A DNA stretch of 64,000 nucleotides from Labedaea rhizosphaerae. Lineage in GTDB: Bacteria; Actinomycetota; Actinomycetes; Mycobacteriales; Pseudonocardiaceae. How positions within the stretch are numbered: the first letter of the stretch is position 1; every line of letters starts with the position of its first letter. The stretch is taken from the NCBI RefSeq assembly GCF_004362825.1, contig NZ_SNXZ01000005.1:310001-374000 (forward strand). Direction: 5' to 3'. The position numbers and the translations under genes were made by a program. This document shows positions 16,883-25,351 of this stretch, piece after piece. The notes beneath the pieces are model-generated. The model made no database searches and was not told where the DNA came from. It was given only the letters and a program-made list of their open reading frames with translations.

Positions 16883-18058
16883 TCAGCCGCCGAACGCGGC
16901 CAACCCGGCGGGCGTGCCCATGCCGGTCGGGCCGTCGTAGCCGGGACCGCTCGTGCACTGGTAGTCCCCGCCGCAGTCGGTGTAGCGCGCGTTGCTGCCC
17001 GCGGTCACGTCGTTCAGCCCGCTCACAGCCGTGTAGAGGCTCGACGCGTCGCCGAACCGCTCGGCGTGACCGGCCAGCGCGATCACGCCCGACAGGTACG
17101 GCGCCGACGCGCTGGTGCCGCCGATGACCGTCCAGCCGTAGCCGTCGTAGGAGTCGTAGACCGCGGGCCCGGTGTTCGGGTCGGCGACGGCGGCCACGTC
17201 CGCCACCATGCGGCCCGGGCAGTTCTCGTCGTGCTGCCAAGCCGGCTTGGCGAACCAGGCCGAGCAGCCGCTCGACGCGCGGTTCCACGCCGACTCCGTC
17301 CAGCCGCGGGCGTTGTCCGCCTTGGTCAGGCTGGTGCCGCCGACCCCGACCACGGAGTCGAGCACGGCCGGGAACGACGGGATGCCGTAGCCGGAGTCCC
17401 CCGACGACGCGACGATCGCGACCCCCGGGTGCTTGTAGGCGGCGGCGAACTTGTCGAGACCGTTGCTTTCGTCGATGCCGTAGCTGTTGGACACCACGTC
17501 CGCGCCCAGCGCGACGGCCGTGTTCTCCGCCTCGGCCGCGTTGGCCAGCCCCGGGTCGTCGGCCTCGACCAGCAGGATCGAGCACGACGGGCAGGCCGCG
17601 GAGGCCATGTCCAGGTCGAGCGAGATCTCCGGCCCCCAACCCCAGTCCTGCGGCAACGGGCTCGCGTCACCGCGTTGGTTGACCTTCTTGAAGCAGCCGT
17701 TCTCGGTGGTGCACGGCGGTAATCCGTAGGTCTGGCGGTACACGGCGAGGTCGGCTTCGGCGCTCGGGTCGTCGCCCATGTCGACGATCGCGATGGTCTG
17801 GTGCGCCGCGCCGGTCTCCGGCAGGTCGTACGCGTCGCGCAGGTCCGCCGGGCCATAGCCCTGGGGCGGCGCGGCCAGCGGGCGCACGCCGTGCGTGCCG
17901 TGCACGTCGCCGCGCACCTGCGCGTAGCACCGGACGTGGCCGGGCTGTGCGGCCCCGCAGACGGCGTGTGCGGTGCTCGGCTCGGGTGTGGCGGCCGCGG
18001 GCACGGCCATGGTTGCAAGGGTGACGAGGGCCGGGATGGCCGCGATCAGCCGGTTCAT
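16883..18058 (-). CDS. Secreted S53 family (sedolisin) peptidase without a full pro-domain
   Basis: A 391-residue protein with a signal peptide (residues 1-about 23, ending PAAATP). Sedolisin residues are in place: Glu144 and Asp148 (PEISLDLDM, the ExxxD pair), oxyanion Asp221 (SSGDSG) and Ser316 in GGTSASAP; the C-terminal GYDGPTGMGTP is also typical. Classic sedolisins have a pro-domain near 180 residues; only about 45 residues lie between the signal peptide and the catalytic domain. The ATG overlaps the stop of the large secreted protein upstream (ATGA), so the two are co-translated. Probably an extracellular acidic endopeptidase. Confidence 0.9.
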   Translation of the reverse strand: MNRLIAAIPALVTLATMAVPAAATPEPSTAHAVCGAAQPGHVRCYAQVRGDVHGTHGVRPLAAPPQGYGPADLRDAYDLPETGAAHQTIAIVDMGDDPSAEADLAVYRQTYGLPPCTTENGCFKKVNQRGDASPLPQDWGWGPEISLDLDMASAACPSCSILLVEADDPGLANAAEAENTAVALGADVVSNSYGIDESNGLDKFAAAYKHPGVAIVASSGDSGYGIPSFPAVLDSVVGVGGTSLTKADNARGWTESAWNRASSGCSAWFAKPAWQHDENCPGRMVADVAAVADPNTGPAVYDSYDGYGWTVIGGTSASAPYLSGVIALAGHAERFGDASSLYTAVSGLNDVTAGSNARYTDCGGDYQCTSGPGYDGPTGMGTPAGLAAFGG

Positions 18059-20220
18059 GAGCGGGCCCCGATCTGGTAGGCGTTGGCGATGGTCTGGGTG
18101 ATGGCGCCACCGTCGGCGTCGGTCGCCGTCACCTGGAGCGCCGGCTTGGTGCCTGCCGGGGCGTTGTTCGGCCAGGTCGCGACGTAGTGCCCGGCCGCGC
18201 CGGCCACCGGGGCGGCCCGCCAGGTCTTGCCGCCGTCGAAGGAGACCGACACCTTGACCGAGGTGAACCGGGCCGTCGAGCCCGCGCCGTCGTAGCTCAG
18301 GTGTCCTGCCTCCAGGTGGAGCACCTGGACCGGCGAGGTGGTGGTGTTGTGCAGGTCCGTGCCGGGCAGGTCGTAGCGCAGCGTGGGCAGCGGCAGGATC
18401 CGGCAGGGCGTGCCGGCCGACTCGCCCTCGCAGCCGTCGTTGTCCGGCAGGGTCGCCGCCTTGGCGGGGTCGAACGGCACGGTCAGCTCGGTGTGCGTGG
18501 CCGTCGAGAGGGTGACACCGTCCACTCCGGACAGGTCGACGTCGAACGTCGAGTGGTAGACCGCGGGACCTTCGGGCACCGACGGGAGCACGACGCCGCT
18601 GATCCCGGTCTCGTCGGCGAGCGTGGTTCCGTTGCGCGACAACGTGAAGTGCGCGTTGTCGAGGCTCACCCACACGTCCCCGGAGTGCTGGCTGTCGCCG
18701 GTGCTGTGCAGGCCAAAGGTGAGCGTTCCGCCTGCGGCACAGGCGATGCAGGGCTGCGTGCCGGTGTGCGTGCCGGCACTCGGTGCGAGCGCGCCGTGGC
18801 CGTAGTCGACGGTGTACTCGCGGCCGCCGCGGAACGTGCTCAGCTCGCCGTCGTACCCCGCGACACCCGCGTAACCGGTGAGGATCCACCGGCCGCCGTG
18901 CGCGGTGCCGAGGTACTCGGTGGCCACCCCGGCGGGCGGGACCGGCCAGCCCAGCGCGTCGTGCCCGGCGTCGGCGACGTTGGAGTCGTCGATGACCGAG
19001 AGCTGCAGCATGTCCTGGTCGGTGTAGGCCGGGTCGGCGGCGAACCGGGCGTGCACGGTCGCGAGCTCCTCGGGCCGCACGACGAGGTGCTGGTCGGCGG
19101 CGATCCCGTTGTCGGAGTTGAACGCGACGTCGTAGCGGTAGGCCGGGTCGGAGGCGTTCGGGTCGGTGCCGGCGAAGCCGTGCCAGTCGGTCAACGTGTG
19201 CAGCGTGCCGACGGCGGGCTTGGCGCGGGGGGCGAGGTACATCGGCAGGCTGTCGTCGCCGATCACCCCGAACCCGAACGTCTCGGCCTTGCCCCGCGCG
19301 TCGCCGACGTGCATGTACACGTCGACCATGGCCTGGGTGGCAGGCTTCGGGGTGCTCACCGAGAGCTTCGCGGTGGCCGTGCGTGCGTCGACGGTGAGCT
19401 TCGAGAGCGGGGCGTCGGTGACCGTGGTGTCCACGGACATGATGTGCATGGCCAGCGGGCGGCCGTCGGCGGCGAGGTCGTCGATGTCACCGAGCGCCAT
19501 GTAGTGACCCGCCGGGACCGCGACCTTGCCGATGCCGTCGACGACCGGCACGAAGGTCATGTCCTGCTTGGCGAGGTCGTCGGTGTTGAACAGGACCACC
19601 AGCGCGGAGGCGGGCGCGCCGGTCTTGTCGATCGCGTCGATCTCCAAGGTGTGCAAGGGATAACGCGGCTGCACGACCGGCGCCCGCACCACTCCGGTCA
19701 GGCCGACCGAACGCAGCCCGGCCGCGGCGTGGTCCGGTCCACCGCGGCGCAGCGCGTCGGTGAACGCGGCACCGGAGGTCAGGAACCCGGTCGCCGTGCT
19801 GCCGGTGACCGAGGTGACCGTGACGCCCGCGGGCGCGGTGGGCTGGGTGCCCGGCGCGAAGGTCAGCGAGACCGGCAGCTTCCCGTCGGTCTCGGCCGCG
19901 GCCAGCGCGTCGAGGTCGAACAGGGCCGGGTCGAGGCCGGCGCCGAGGTAGCGGGACAGCCCGCCCGGCACGACGTGGCGGTGCCCGTCGGGCGAGGTGA
20001 ACCGGGCCATGGGTCCACCCGGCCCGCTGCCGGGTGTGGGGTAGTAGCTGTCCGGGGTGACCGTGAACCGGTCGCCGGTCGGCAGCGTGACCGTGTGCGC
20101 CGTGCTCGGCGCTTTCCGGGCCGGCGCGGCGCCCGCGGGACCGCTGAGGGCCACCACCACGCCTGTTGCCAGTGCCCCCGCCGTCAGCAGTGCGGCCGTC
20201 AGCGGTAGATGTCGTGTCAC
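18055..20220 (-). CDS. Large secreted protein resembling S8-peptidase flanking regions but with no protease domain
   Basis: A 721-residue protein with a signal peptide (to about residue 31, AGAAPA). The next segment HTVTLPTGDRFTVTP resembles the start of actinobacterial subtilase pro-regions, and the C-terminal third (beta-rich, with VSVSFDGGKTW and PALQVTATDADGG) resembles the tails of those subtilases. I find no subtilase Asp/His/Ser motifs (no D-T-G, H-G-T-H or G-T-S-M). GTG start follows GGGAG by 8 bp. Translational coupling to the S53 peptidase suggests it helps that enzyme: chaperone, inhibitor or substrate-binding partner. That role is inference. Confidence 0.8.
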   Translation of the reverse strand: MTRHLPLTAALLTAGALATGVVVALSGPAGAAPARKAPSTAHTVTLPTGDRFTVTPDSYYPTPGSGPGGPMARFTSPDGHRHVVPGGLSRYLGAGLDPALFDLDALAAAETDGKLPVSLTFAPGTQPTAPAGVTVTSVTGSTATGFLTSGAAFTDALRRGGPDHAAAGLRSVGLTGVVRAPVVQPRYPLHTLEIDAIDKTGAPASALVVLFNTDDLAKQDMTFVPVVDGIGKVAVPAGHYMALGDIDDLAADGRPLAMHIMSVDTTVTDAPLSKLTVDARTATAKLSVSTPKPATQAMVDVYMHVGDARGKAETFGFGVIGDDSLPMYLAPRAKPAVGTLHTLTDWHGFAGTDPNASDPAYRYDVAFNSDNGIAADQHLVVRPEELATVHARFAADPAYTDQDMLQLSVIDDSNVADAGHDALGWPVPPAGVATEYLGTAHGGRWILTGYAGVAGYDGELSTFRGGREYTVDYGHGALAPSAGTHTGTQPCIACAAGGTLTFGLHSTGDSQHSGDVWVSLDNAHFTLSRNGTTLADETGISGVVLPSVPEGPAVYHSTFDVDLSGVDGVTLSTATHTELTVPFDPAKAATLPDNDGCEGESAGTPCRILPLPTLRYDLPGTDLHNTTTSPVQVLHLEAGHLSYDGAGSTARFTSVKVSVSFDGGKTWRAAPVAGAAGHYVATWPNNAPAGTKPALQVTATDADGGAITQTIANAYQIGARS

Positions 20221-20323
20221 CGGAGCGTCTCCCTACACGAAGCAGTGCCGGCGCCTCCTCCTCGGCGCCGATCACCTACTCAATGCAGTTGCCGCTCCAC
20301 CGGCTGCACGCGCGTGACGACGG

Positions 20324-21193
20324 TCACATCCGCGCGGCCGGGGTGACTTCCTGGAGAGTGCTCGCCTCCGGCAGGTGCTGCTTCGCCGCGTAGTGCGACG
20401 TGGTGACCGACCCGATCACGGCGCAGCAGAAGCCGATCACCGCGATCACCGCGAACCCGGACCGCACCCGGTCGTCGAGGTAGGCGACGCCGATCAACGA
20501 CGACAGCGCGGTGCTGGTGGTGAACATGATGGCCGTGACCGCCGTGGCCCCGGACCGCTGCAACGACATCGCGAAGAGGACCGCGGCGGCGGCGCCATTG
20601 GTCGCGAGCGCCCACACGGCCGGGTCGAACGCGATCTTCCAGAACGGATCGGGCACCACCAGCGTGCGCGCGGCGACGCCGACGACGCAGAACCCGAGCC
20701 CCGCGCCGAACGCGAGCAGCTGGGCGGTCCACCGCCCGCCCTTGCGCCGGGCGAAGTACGCGATCCCGGCGATCGGGATCGGCATCAGCAACAGCAGGAA
20801 CCGCCACCCGACCGGCAATGCCTTGCCCGGGCCGATGTCCGCGGAGACCCCGAGCATGGCGAGCCCGACCGCGCCGAGCACCAGGGCGCTCCAGCCCCGC
20901 CCGGCCAGGCGAGCGCCGAGGATCGCCGAGAGGATGGCGGTGATCCCGACGGAGAACGCGAGCAACGCCTGCACCAGGAACAACGGCAGCCGCTGCAACG
21001 CGACCGCCGCCAGCCCGAAGCCGACCAGGTCGATGCCGAGGCCGAGGAAGTAGAGCGGCTGGCGAAACACCCGGGTGAGGTCCGCCGACCTGCCACCGTA
21101 GGCACCCGCCCGGCGCACCCCGAGCGACTCGAGCACCGAGCCGCTGCCGGAGCACACCGTGGCCACGACGGCCAGCAGAAGTCCCAGGATCAC
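20324..21193 (-). CDS. DMT (EamA-like) family transporter
   Basis: A 289-residue protein with nine to ten hydrophobic helices in two half-repeats (GLLLAVVATVCSGSGSVLESLGVRRAG and VLGAVGLAMLGVSADIG). This actinobacterial branch of the drug/metabolite transporter superfamily has no known substrate. GTG start, 119 bp from the divergent XRE regulator start. The regulator may control it, but no clear shared operator was found. Confidence 0.85.
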   Translation of the reverse strand: MILGLLLAVVATVCSGSGSVLESLGVRRAGAYGGRSADLTRVFRQPLYFLGLGIDLVGFGLAAVALQRLPLFLVQALLAFSVGITAILSAILGARLAGRGWSALVLGAVGLAMLGVSADIGPGKALPVGWRFLLLLMPIPIAGIAYFARRKGGRWTAQLLAFGAGLGFCVVGVAARTLVVPDPFWKIAFDPAVWALATNGAAAAVLFAMSLQRSGATAVTAIMFTTSTALSSLIGVAYLDDRVRSGFAVIAVIGFCCAVIGSVTTSHYAAKQHLPEASTLQEVTPAARM

Positions 21194-21312
21194 TTATCGA
21201 GTATGTCAACCGCTGATCGCGTGGTGTCGCGGTATCCACTTTTCCACCATCTGACCTGATTTTGTCCGCAATCGCGGTCCTTGGTGATGTTCGATGTGAG
21301 GGGAGGCGGACC

Positions 21313-22578
21313 ATGGCCGAAACCTTCGGGGCGCGACTGCGAGCGAGCCGGATCGCGGCGGGGGTCTCACTCGGTGAGCTCGCCAAGCGGATCACGTACA
21401 GCAAGAGCTACCTCAGCAAGATCGAGAACAACCTGAAGCCGCCCACCCACGACGTGGCCAGGCGCTGCGACGCCGAATTGGGCACCGGCGGGGCGCTGGT
21501 CGCGCTGGTGCCGGCCGCGTCCGCCCCGGCCGAGGCGGCGGGCGGGGACGACGGTGAGGTGTGGCTGCTCGCCCTCGACGACGGCGAGCTGCGGTTCCAG
21601 CCCCTGAGCCGGCGCCAGGTGCTGGCCGGCGCGGGCGGCGTGCTCGGCTTCGCGATCACCCGCGGCGTGCTCGTTGAACCGGACGACCCCACGGTCACCA
21701 CCCTGCGGACGTTGTTCGACCAGCACCGCAACCTCGGCGCCCTGTCCAGTCCGGCCGTGGTGCTGGGACCGCTGGTCGCGCAGATCAACACCATCCGGAC
21801 CCTGGCGGTCGACTGCCCCGGGCCAGGCCGGTCGCGGTTGCTGCGGCTGGCCTCGCGGGCGATGGAGTACGCGGGCTGGATGCACCAGGAGGCGGGCGAC
21901 GAGAAGGGGGCCCGCTGGTGGACCGACCGCGCCGTCGAGCACGCGGAGCTGGGCGGGGATCCCTACCTGGCCAGCTACGCGAACCTGCGGCGGGCCGAGC
22001 TGGCGCTGTACCGCGGGGACGGCCTGGGCACGGTGGCGCTGGCGATGCAGGCCCAGGCCGACCCACGAGCCGGCGCGCGCATCCTCGGGATCGCCGCGCG
22101 GGGCGAGGCGCAGGGGCACGCGCTGGCCGGAGACGAGGCGGCGCACCGGCGCGCCTTGGACCGGGCAACGGAGCTGCTGGCCCGGCACGAGGCCGCCGAG
22201 GGTCCGTTGCTCGGCTCGACGACCGTCACCGACCAGATCGCGCTGGCCCGCGGCTGGTCGCTGTTCGACCTGGGGCGGCCGGGCGAGGCGGCGGCTCTGT
22301 TGGACGAGTCGGTGCCCACGATCGCGCCGCGGGCCCGCCGGGCCCGAGCCCGCTTCGGTGCGCGACGGGTGCTGGCGCACGCGGCGAACGGGGAGGTCGA
22401 GCACGCCTGTGTCCTGGCCCGCGACGTGCTCGCCGATGCCGCGCACGTGGACTCGGCCACCGTGCGGGCCGACCTGCAGCACCTGGCTCGGGAACTGGCC
22501 CGCTGGCGCAGCCACGGCGCGGTGCGGGAGCTGGAGCCCGACCTGCGTGCGGCCCTGCACGTGCGCCAACCCCGATGA
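21313..22578 (+). CDS. XRE-family helix-turn-helix regulator with TPR-like C-terminal domain
   Basis: A 421-residue protein. Residues 4-60 form a Cro/CI-type HTH (FGARLRASRIAAGVSLGEL and YSKSYLSKIENNLKPPT). A linker rich in Ala/Asp leads to a short hydrophobic stretch (RRQVLAGAGGVLGFAITRGV) and then a helical repeat region (about 150-415) like the TPR part of Streptomyces regulators. The ATG lies 6 bp after GGGAGG; an upstream in-frame ATG has none. It may sense a small ligand or peptide. The stop overlaps a tiny frame encoding a Cys-containing peptide. Confidence 0.9.
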   Translation: MAETFGARLRASRIAAGVSLGELAKRITYSKSYLSKIENNLKPPTHDVARRCDAELGTGGALVALVPAASAPAEAAGGDDGEVWLLALDDGELRFQPLSRRQVLAGAGGVLGFAITRGVLVEPDDPTVTTLRTLFDQHRNLGALSSPAVVLGPLVAQINTIRTLAVDCPGPGRSRLLRLASRAMEYAGWMHQEAGDEKGARWWTDRAVEHAELGGDPYLASYANLRRAELALYRGDGLGTVALAMQAQADPRAGARILGIAARGEAQGHALAGDEAAHRRALDRATELLARHEAAEGPLLGSTTVTDQIALARGWSLFDLGRPGEAAALLDESVPTIAPRARRARARFGARRVLAHAANGEVEHACVLARDVLADAAHVDSATVRADLQHLARELARWRSHGAVRELEPDLRAALHVRQPR

Positions 22579-22658
22579 ACTGCACCTGCGGAGCGACAAA
22601 ACCGGGGCTGACCTGCGGATCCGTGAACTCGGTCCGCAACATCCCGGTCGCCTCTTGA
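22575..22658 (+). CDS. Possible 27-residue Cys-containing peptide coupled to the XRE regulator
   Basis: An ATG overlaps the regulator stop (ATGA), the usual coupling geometry. The frame encodes 27 residues with Cys at 3, 5 and 14 (MNCTCGATKPGLTCG...). It has no ribosome site of its own and resembles nothing I know. DUF397 proteins often follow XRE regulators in actinomycetes, but this peptide is shorter and different. It may be real or chance. Confidence 0.35.
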   Translation: MNCTCGATKPGLTCGSVNSVRNIPVAS

Positions 22659-22816
22659 GCTGAGACCCGCCCCCACCTATCCCGGGAGGCGCGCCGAGGC
22701 CAGTCTCTCGGTGGGGCGGGGTCGAGGACCGGCGTCGAGCGGATCTGTGGACAACCCGCGGTCTGTGGAAAACCTCGTCGCGTCGAGATGGCGGTGGGGT
22801 CGGTAAGAATGGGCCG

Positions 22817-24691
22817 GTGCACATCGCGGCTGAGGTTGTGGCGCTGGTCGTCATCGTCCTTGTGGTCAGTTGGCTGTCGCAGCGACTGGACTGGAGCGCG
22901 CCCCTCTGCCTGATCGTGGTCGGGGTCGGGGCGTCCTACGTGCCGGGCTTCCCCGAGTACCGCCTCTCCCCCGAGCTGGTGCTGGTCGGGCTGCTGCCAC
23001 CGCTGCTCTACGGCGCGGCGATCCAGACGTCGCTGCTGGACTTCCGCAAGATGCGCGGGCCGATCGCCACATTGTCCGTCGGGCTGGTCGTGTTCACGGC
23101 GTTCGCGGTCGGGCTGGTCGCGTGGGCCGTGGTGCCAGGGCTGCCGCTGGCCGCCGGCATCGCCCTCGGCGCGGTGGTCGCGCCCCCGGACGCGGTCGCG
23201 GCCAGCGCCGTTGCCCACCGCGTGGGGATGCCGCGCAAGCTGATCCGCCTCCTCGAAGGGGAAAGCCTGTTCAACGACGCGGCCGCCCTGGTCGCGTTGC
23301 GCACGGCCGTTGCCGCCATCGCCGGCTCCGTCACGTTCGTGCAGGTCAGCGCGGACTTCGCGGTGGCGCTGCTGGGCGGTGCGGCGGTCGGCGCGGTGAT
23401 CGGGTTCGCCGTCTCCTGGGTGCGGGCGAAGCTGACCGATCCGCTGATCGACACCGCCATCTCGTTCGTGGTGCCGTTCGTGGCCTACCTGCTCGCCGAG
23501 GAGCTGCACGGCTCCGGCGTGCTCGCGGTGGTCGCCGCGGGCATCATCATCGGGCACAAGTCGCCGAGCATCCTGTCCGGTTCGGCGCGCCTGTCCAGCA
23601 GGCACAACTGGCAGACCATCCAGTTCCTGCTGGAGAACATGGTCTTCCTGCTGATCGGCCTGCAGCTGCGGCAGATCATCCTCGAAGCGGGCCGCGACGG
23701 GTTGTCGCTGTGGCAGCTCATCGGCATCTGCGTGGCCGTGCTCGCCGCGACGATCTTCAGCCGGGTCGTGTGGATGGTGGGCATCGGCCTGTTCAAGCGG
23801 GCCACCAAGGGGCTCACCAAACGCAAGCACGTCTGGCCGTGGCGCTACTCGGCCGTGATCGCGTGGGCCGGGATGCGTGGCGTGGTCACGCTGGCCGCGG
23901 CGTTCGTGCTGCCGGCGGACACGCCGCGGCGCGCGGTGCTGGTGCTCTGCGCGTTCGTCGTGGTGGCGGGCACGCTGGCCGTGCAGGGCATGACGTTGCC
24001 CGGCCTGATCCGCAAGCTGCGGCTGCCCGCGCCCGACCCGGCCGTCGACGCCCTGCAGGAGGCGGCGGTGCTCAACGACATGAGCCACGTCGCGTTGAAG
24101 AAGCTCGAGGAGCTGCGCACGCCCGCCGACCCGCCGGAGGTGATCGAGCGGCTGCGTGACCGGCTGCGTGACCGGACCGACTCCGCCTGGGAGCAGCTCG
24201 GCCGCCAGAGCACGCTCGCCGAGACCCCGAGCGACGCGTACCGGCGCCTGCGCCTGGAGTTGCTCCACGCCGAGCGCGCGGAATGCCTCAAGGCCCGCGA
24301 CAACGGCACCGCCGACGACGTCGTGCTGCGCCGGGTGCTGGAGCGGCTGGACATCGAGGAGTCGATGCTCGACCGCGAGGACGAGACCCCGGTCGAGTCC
24401 GACCGCGAGCTGCGCACGCCGGTGACGACGGCCGGGTCGTGCAAGCACCTCGACAAGCAGTGGCCCGAGATCCAGCCGAGCGCACAGGACGTCTGCCAGG
24501 CGTGCCTCGACGAGGGCACGACGTGGGTGCACCTGCGGATGTGTCTGAAATGCGGCCAGGTGGCGTGTTGCGATTCATCGCCGCGCAAGCACTCCACGCA
24601 GCACTTCCACGACACCCGGCACCCGGTCATGCGCAGTTTCGAGCCCGGCGAGACGTGGCGCTGGTGCTACGTCGACCGGCAGCTGGGTTGA
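22817..24691 (+). CDS. CPA1-type Na+/H+ antiporter with C-terminal UBP-type zinc finger
   Basis: A 624-residue protein. The first about 400 residues hold 12 hydrophobic helices with family motifs APPDAVAASAV, GESLFNDAAALV and AWAGMRGVVTLAAA, typical of NhaP/YjcE bacterial antiporters. A charged helical linker (about 405-530) follows. The C-terminal 85 residues carry CKHLDKQ, VCQACLDEG, RMCLKCGQVACC and HSTQHFHDTRHPV, a ZnF-UBP fold. In eukaryotes that domain binds ubiquitin C-termini; bacteria use it fused to antiporters for reasons unknown. GTG start. No partner gene follows in the same operon. Confidence 0.9.
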   Translation: MHIAAEVVALVVIVLVVSWLSQRLDWSAPLCLIVVGVGASYVPGFPEYRLSPELVLVGLLPPLLYGAAIQTSLLDFRKMRGPIATLSVGLVVFTAFAVGLVAWAVVPGLPLAAGIALGAVVAPPDAVAASAVAHRVGMPRKLIRLLEGESLFNDAAALVALRTAVAAIAGSVTFVQVSADFAVALLGGAAVGAVIGFAVSWVRAKLTDPLIDTAISFVVPFVAYLLAEELHGSGVLAVVAAGIIIGHKSPSILSGSARLSSRHNWQTIQFLLENMVFLLIGLQLRQIILEAGRDGLSLWQLIGICVAVLAATIFSRVVWMVGIGLFKRATKGLTKRKHVWPWRYSAVIAWAGMRGVVTLAAAFVLPADTPRRAVLVLCAFVVVAGTLAVQGMTLPGLIRKLRLPAPDPAVDALQEAAVLNDMSHVALKKLEELRTPADPPEVIERLRDRLRDRTDSAWEQLGRQSTLAETPSDAYRRLRLELLHAERAECLKARDNGTADDVVLRRVLERLDIEESMLDREDETPVESDRELRTPVTTAGSCKHLDKQWPEIQPSAQDVCQACLDEGTTWVHLRMCLKCGQVACCDSSPRKHSTQHFHDTRHPVMRSFEPGETWRWCYVDRQLG

Positions 24692-24915
24692 CGGCTCGGC
24701 ACGACGAGCACGGGACCCGCTCGCCGTCGGTCGCTCGATGCCCGGTCCCGCTTGGGAAGCACGGTGATCACCAGATTCTCGACCGTCCACAATGTACTGA
24801 AGACCACCGGGGGTCGCCGTCGCCGCCGTGAGGCGGCAAACCCGGCGGGTACGAGCCGCGCTGTCCTGAATGGCGCCGCATCGGCCTGGACCAGGTAAGG
24901 TTTAGCCAACATCAG

Positions 24916-25341
24916 ATGCCGGACGAGTTGAGCAGACAGCTGGTCACGGTCGCGGTGCCCCGTGGGCATGGGCGCAGACGCGTGAGTGAACAGGTGATCG
25001 ATTTGTCGGAGACATTGCTGACCGTGCAGCGCGAGTCACGTGACGACGCGCTGGTGCTGCGTTTCGAGGGCCAGGTCGACATCCTCAGCGCGCCCAAGAT
25101 GCGCACCGAGCTCGATGCCGCCATCACCGAGGCGGACGAGACGCTGGTCGCCGACCTGACCGGACTGACCTTCCTCGGCAGCGTCGGCATCGCCGAGTTG
25201 ATGCGCGTGCAACAGCAATCGGATGCGGGCAACATCCACTTCGTCGTGGTCGCACCCCAGTTCATCCGGCGCTTGCTGGACCTCACCGGCGTGTCCAGCA
25301 CCCTGGACGTCCGCGCCACCGAGGGCGACGTGCGCGCCTGA
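24916..25341 (+). CDS. STAS domain anti-sigma factor antagonist
   Basis: A STAS domain (LVLRFEGQVDILSAPKMRTEL, LVADLTGLTFLGSVGIAEL) with Ser89 in the FLGSVG loop at the position phosphorylated in SpoIIAA/RsbV, so it can be a normal phospho-switch. ATG at 24916 gives 141 residues; a GTG 66 bp downstream (protein starting VSEQVIDL) gives a more usual length and may be the real start. The phosphorylating kinase is not adjacent. The 224 bp upstream hold no gene; a weak inverted repeat there may terminate the antiporter transcript. Confidence 0.85.
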   Translation: MPDELSRQLVTVAVPRGHGRRRVSEQVIDLSETLLTVQRESRDDALVLRFEGQVDILSAPKMRTELDAAITEADETLVADLTGLTFLGSVGIAELMRVQQQSDAGNIHFVVVAPQFIRRLLDLTGVSSTLDVRATEGDVRA

Positions 25342-25351
25342 CCACGCGGGC

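Noticed and set aside
21190-21215. TTGACA before the DMT transporter as its promoter.
   Set aside because: It is 10 bp from the GTG start and no -10 fits at the right distance unless the real start is further downstream.
22226-24532. A 768-codon minus-strand frame across the regulator end and antiporter.
   Set aside because: Shadow of the antiporter; His/Asp/Arg-rich translation with no family pattern.
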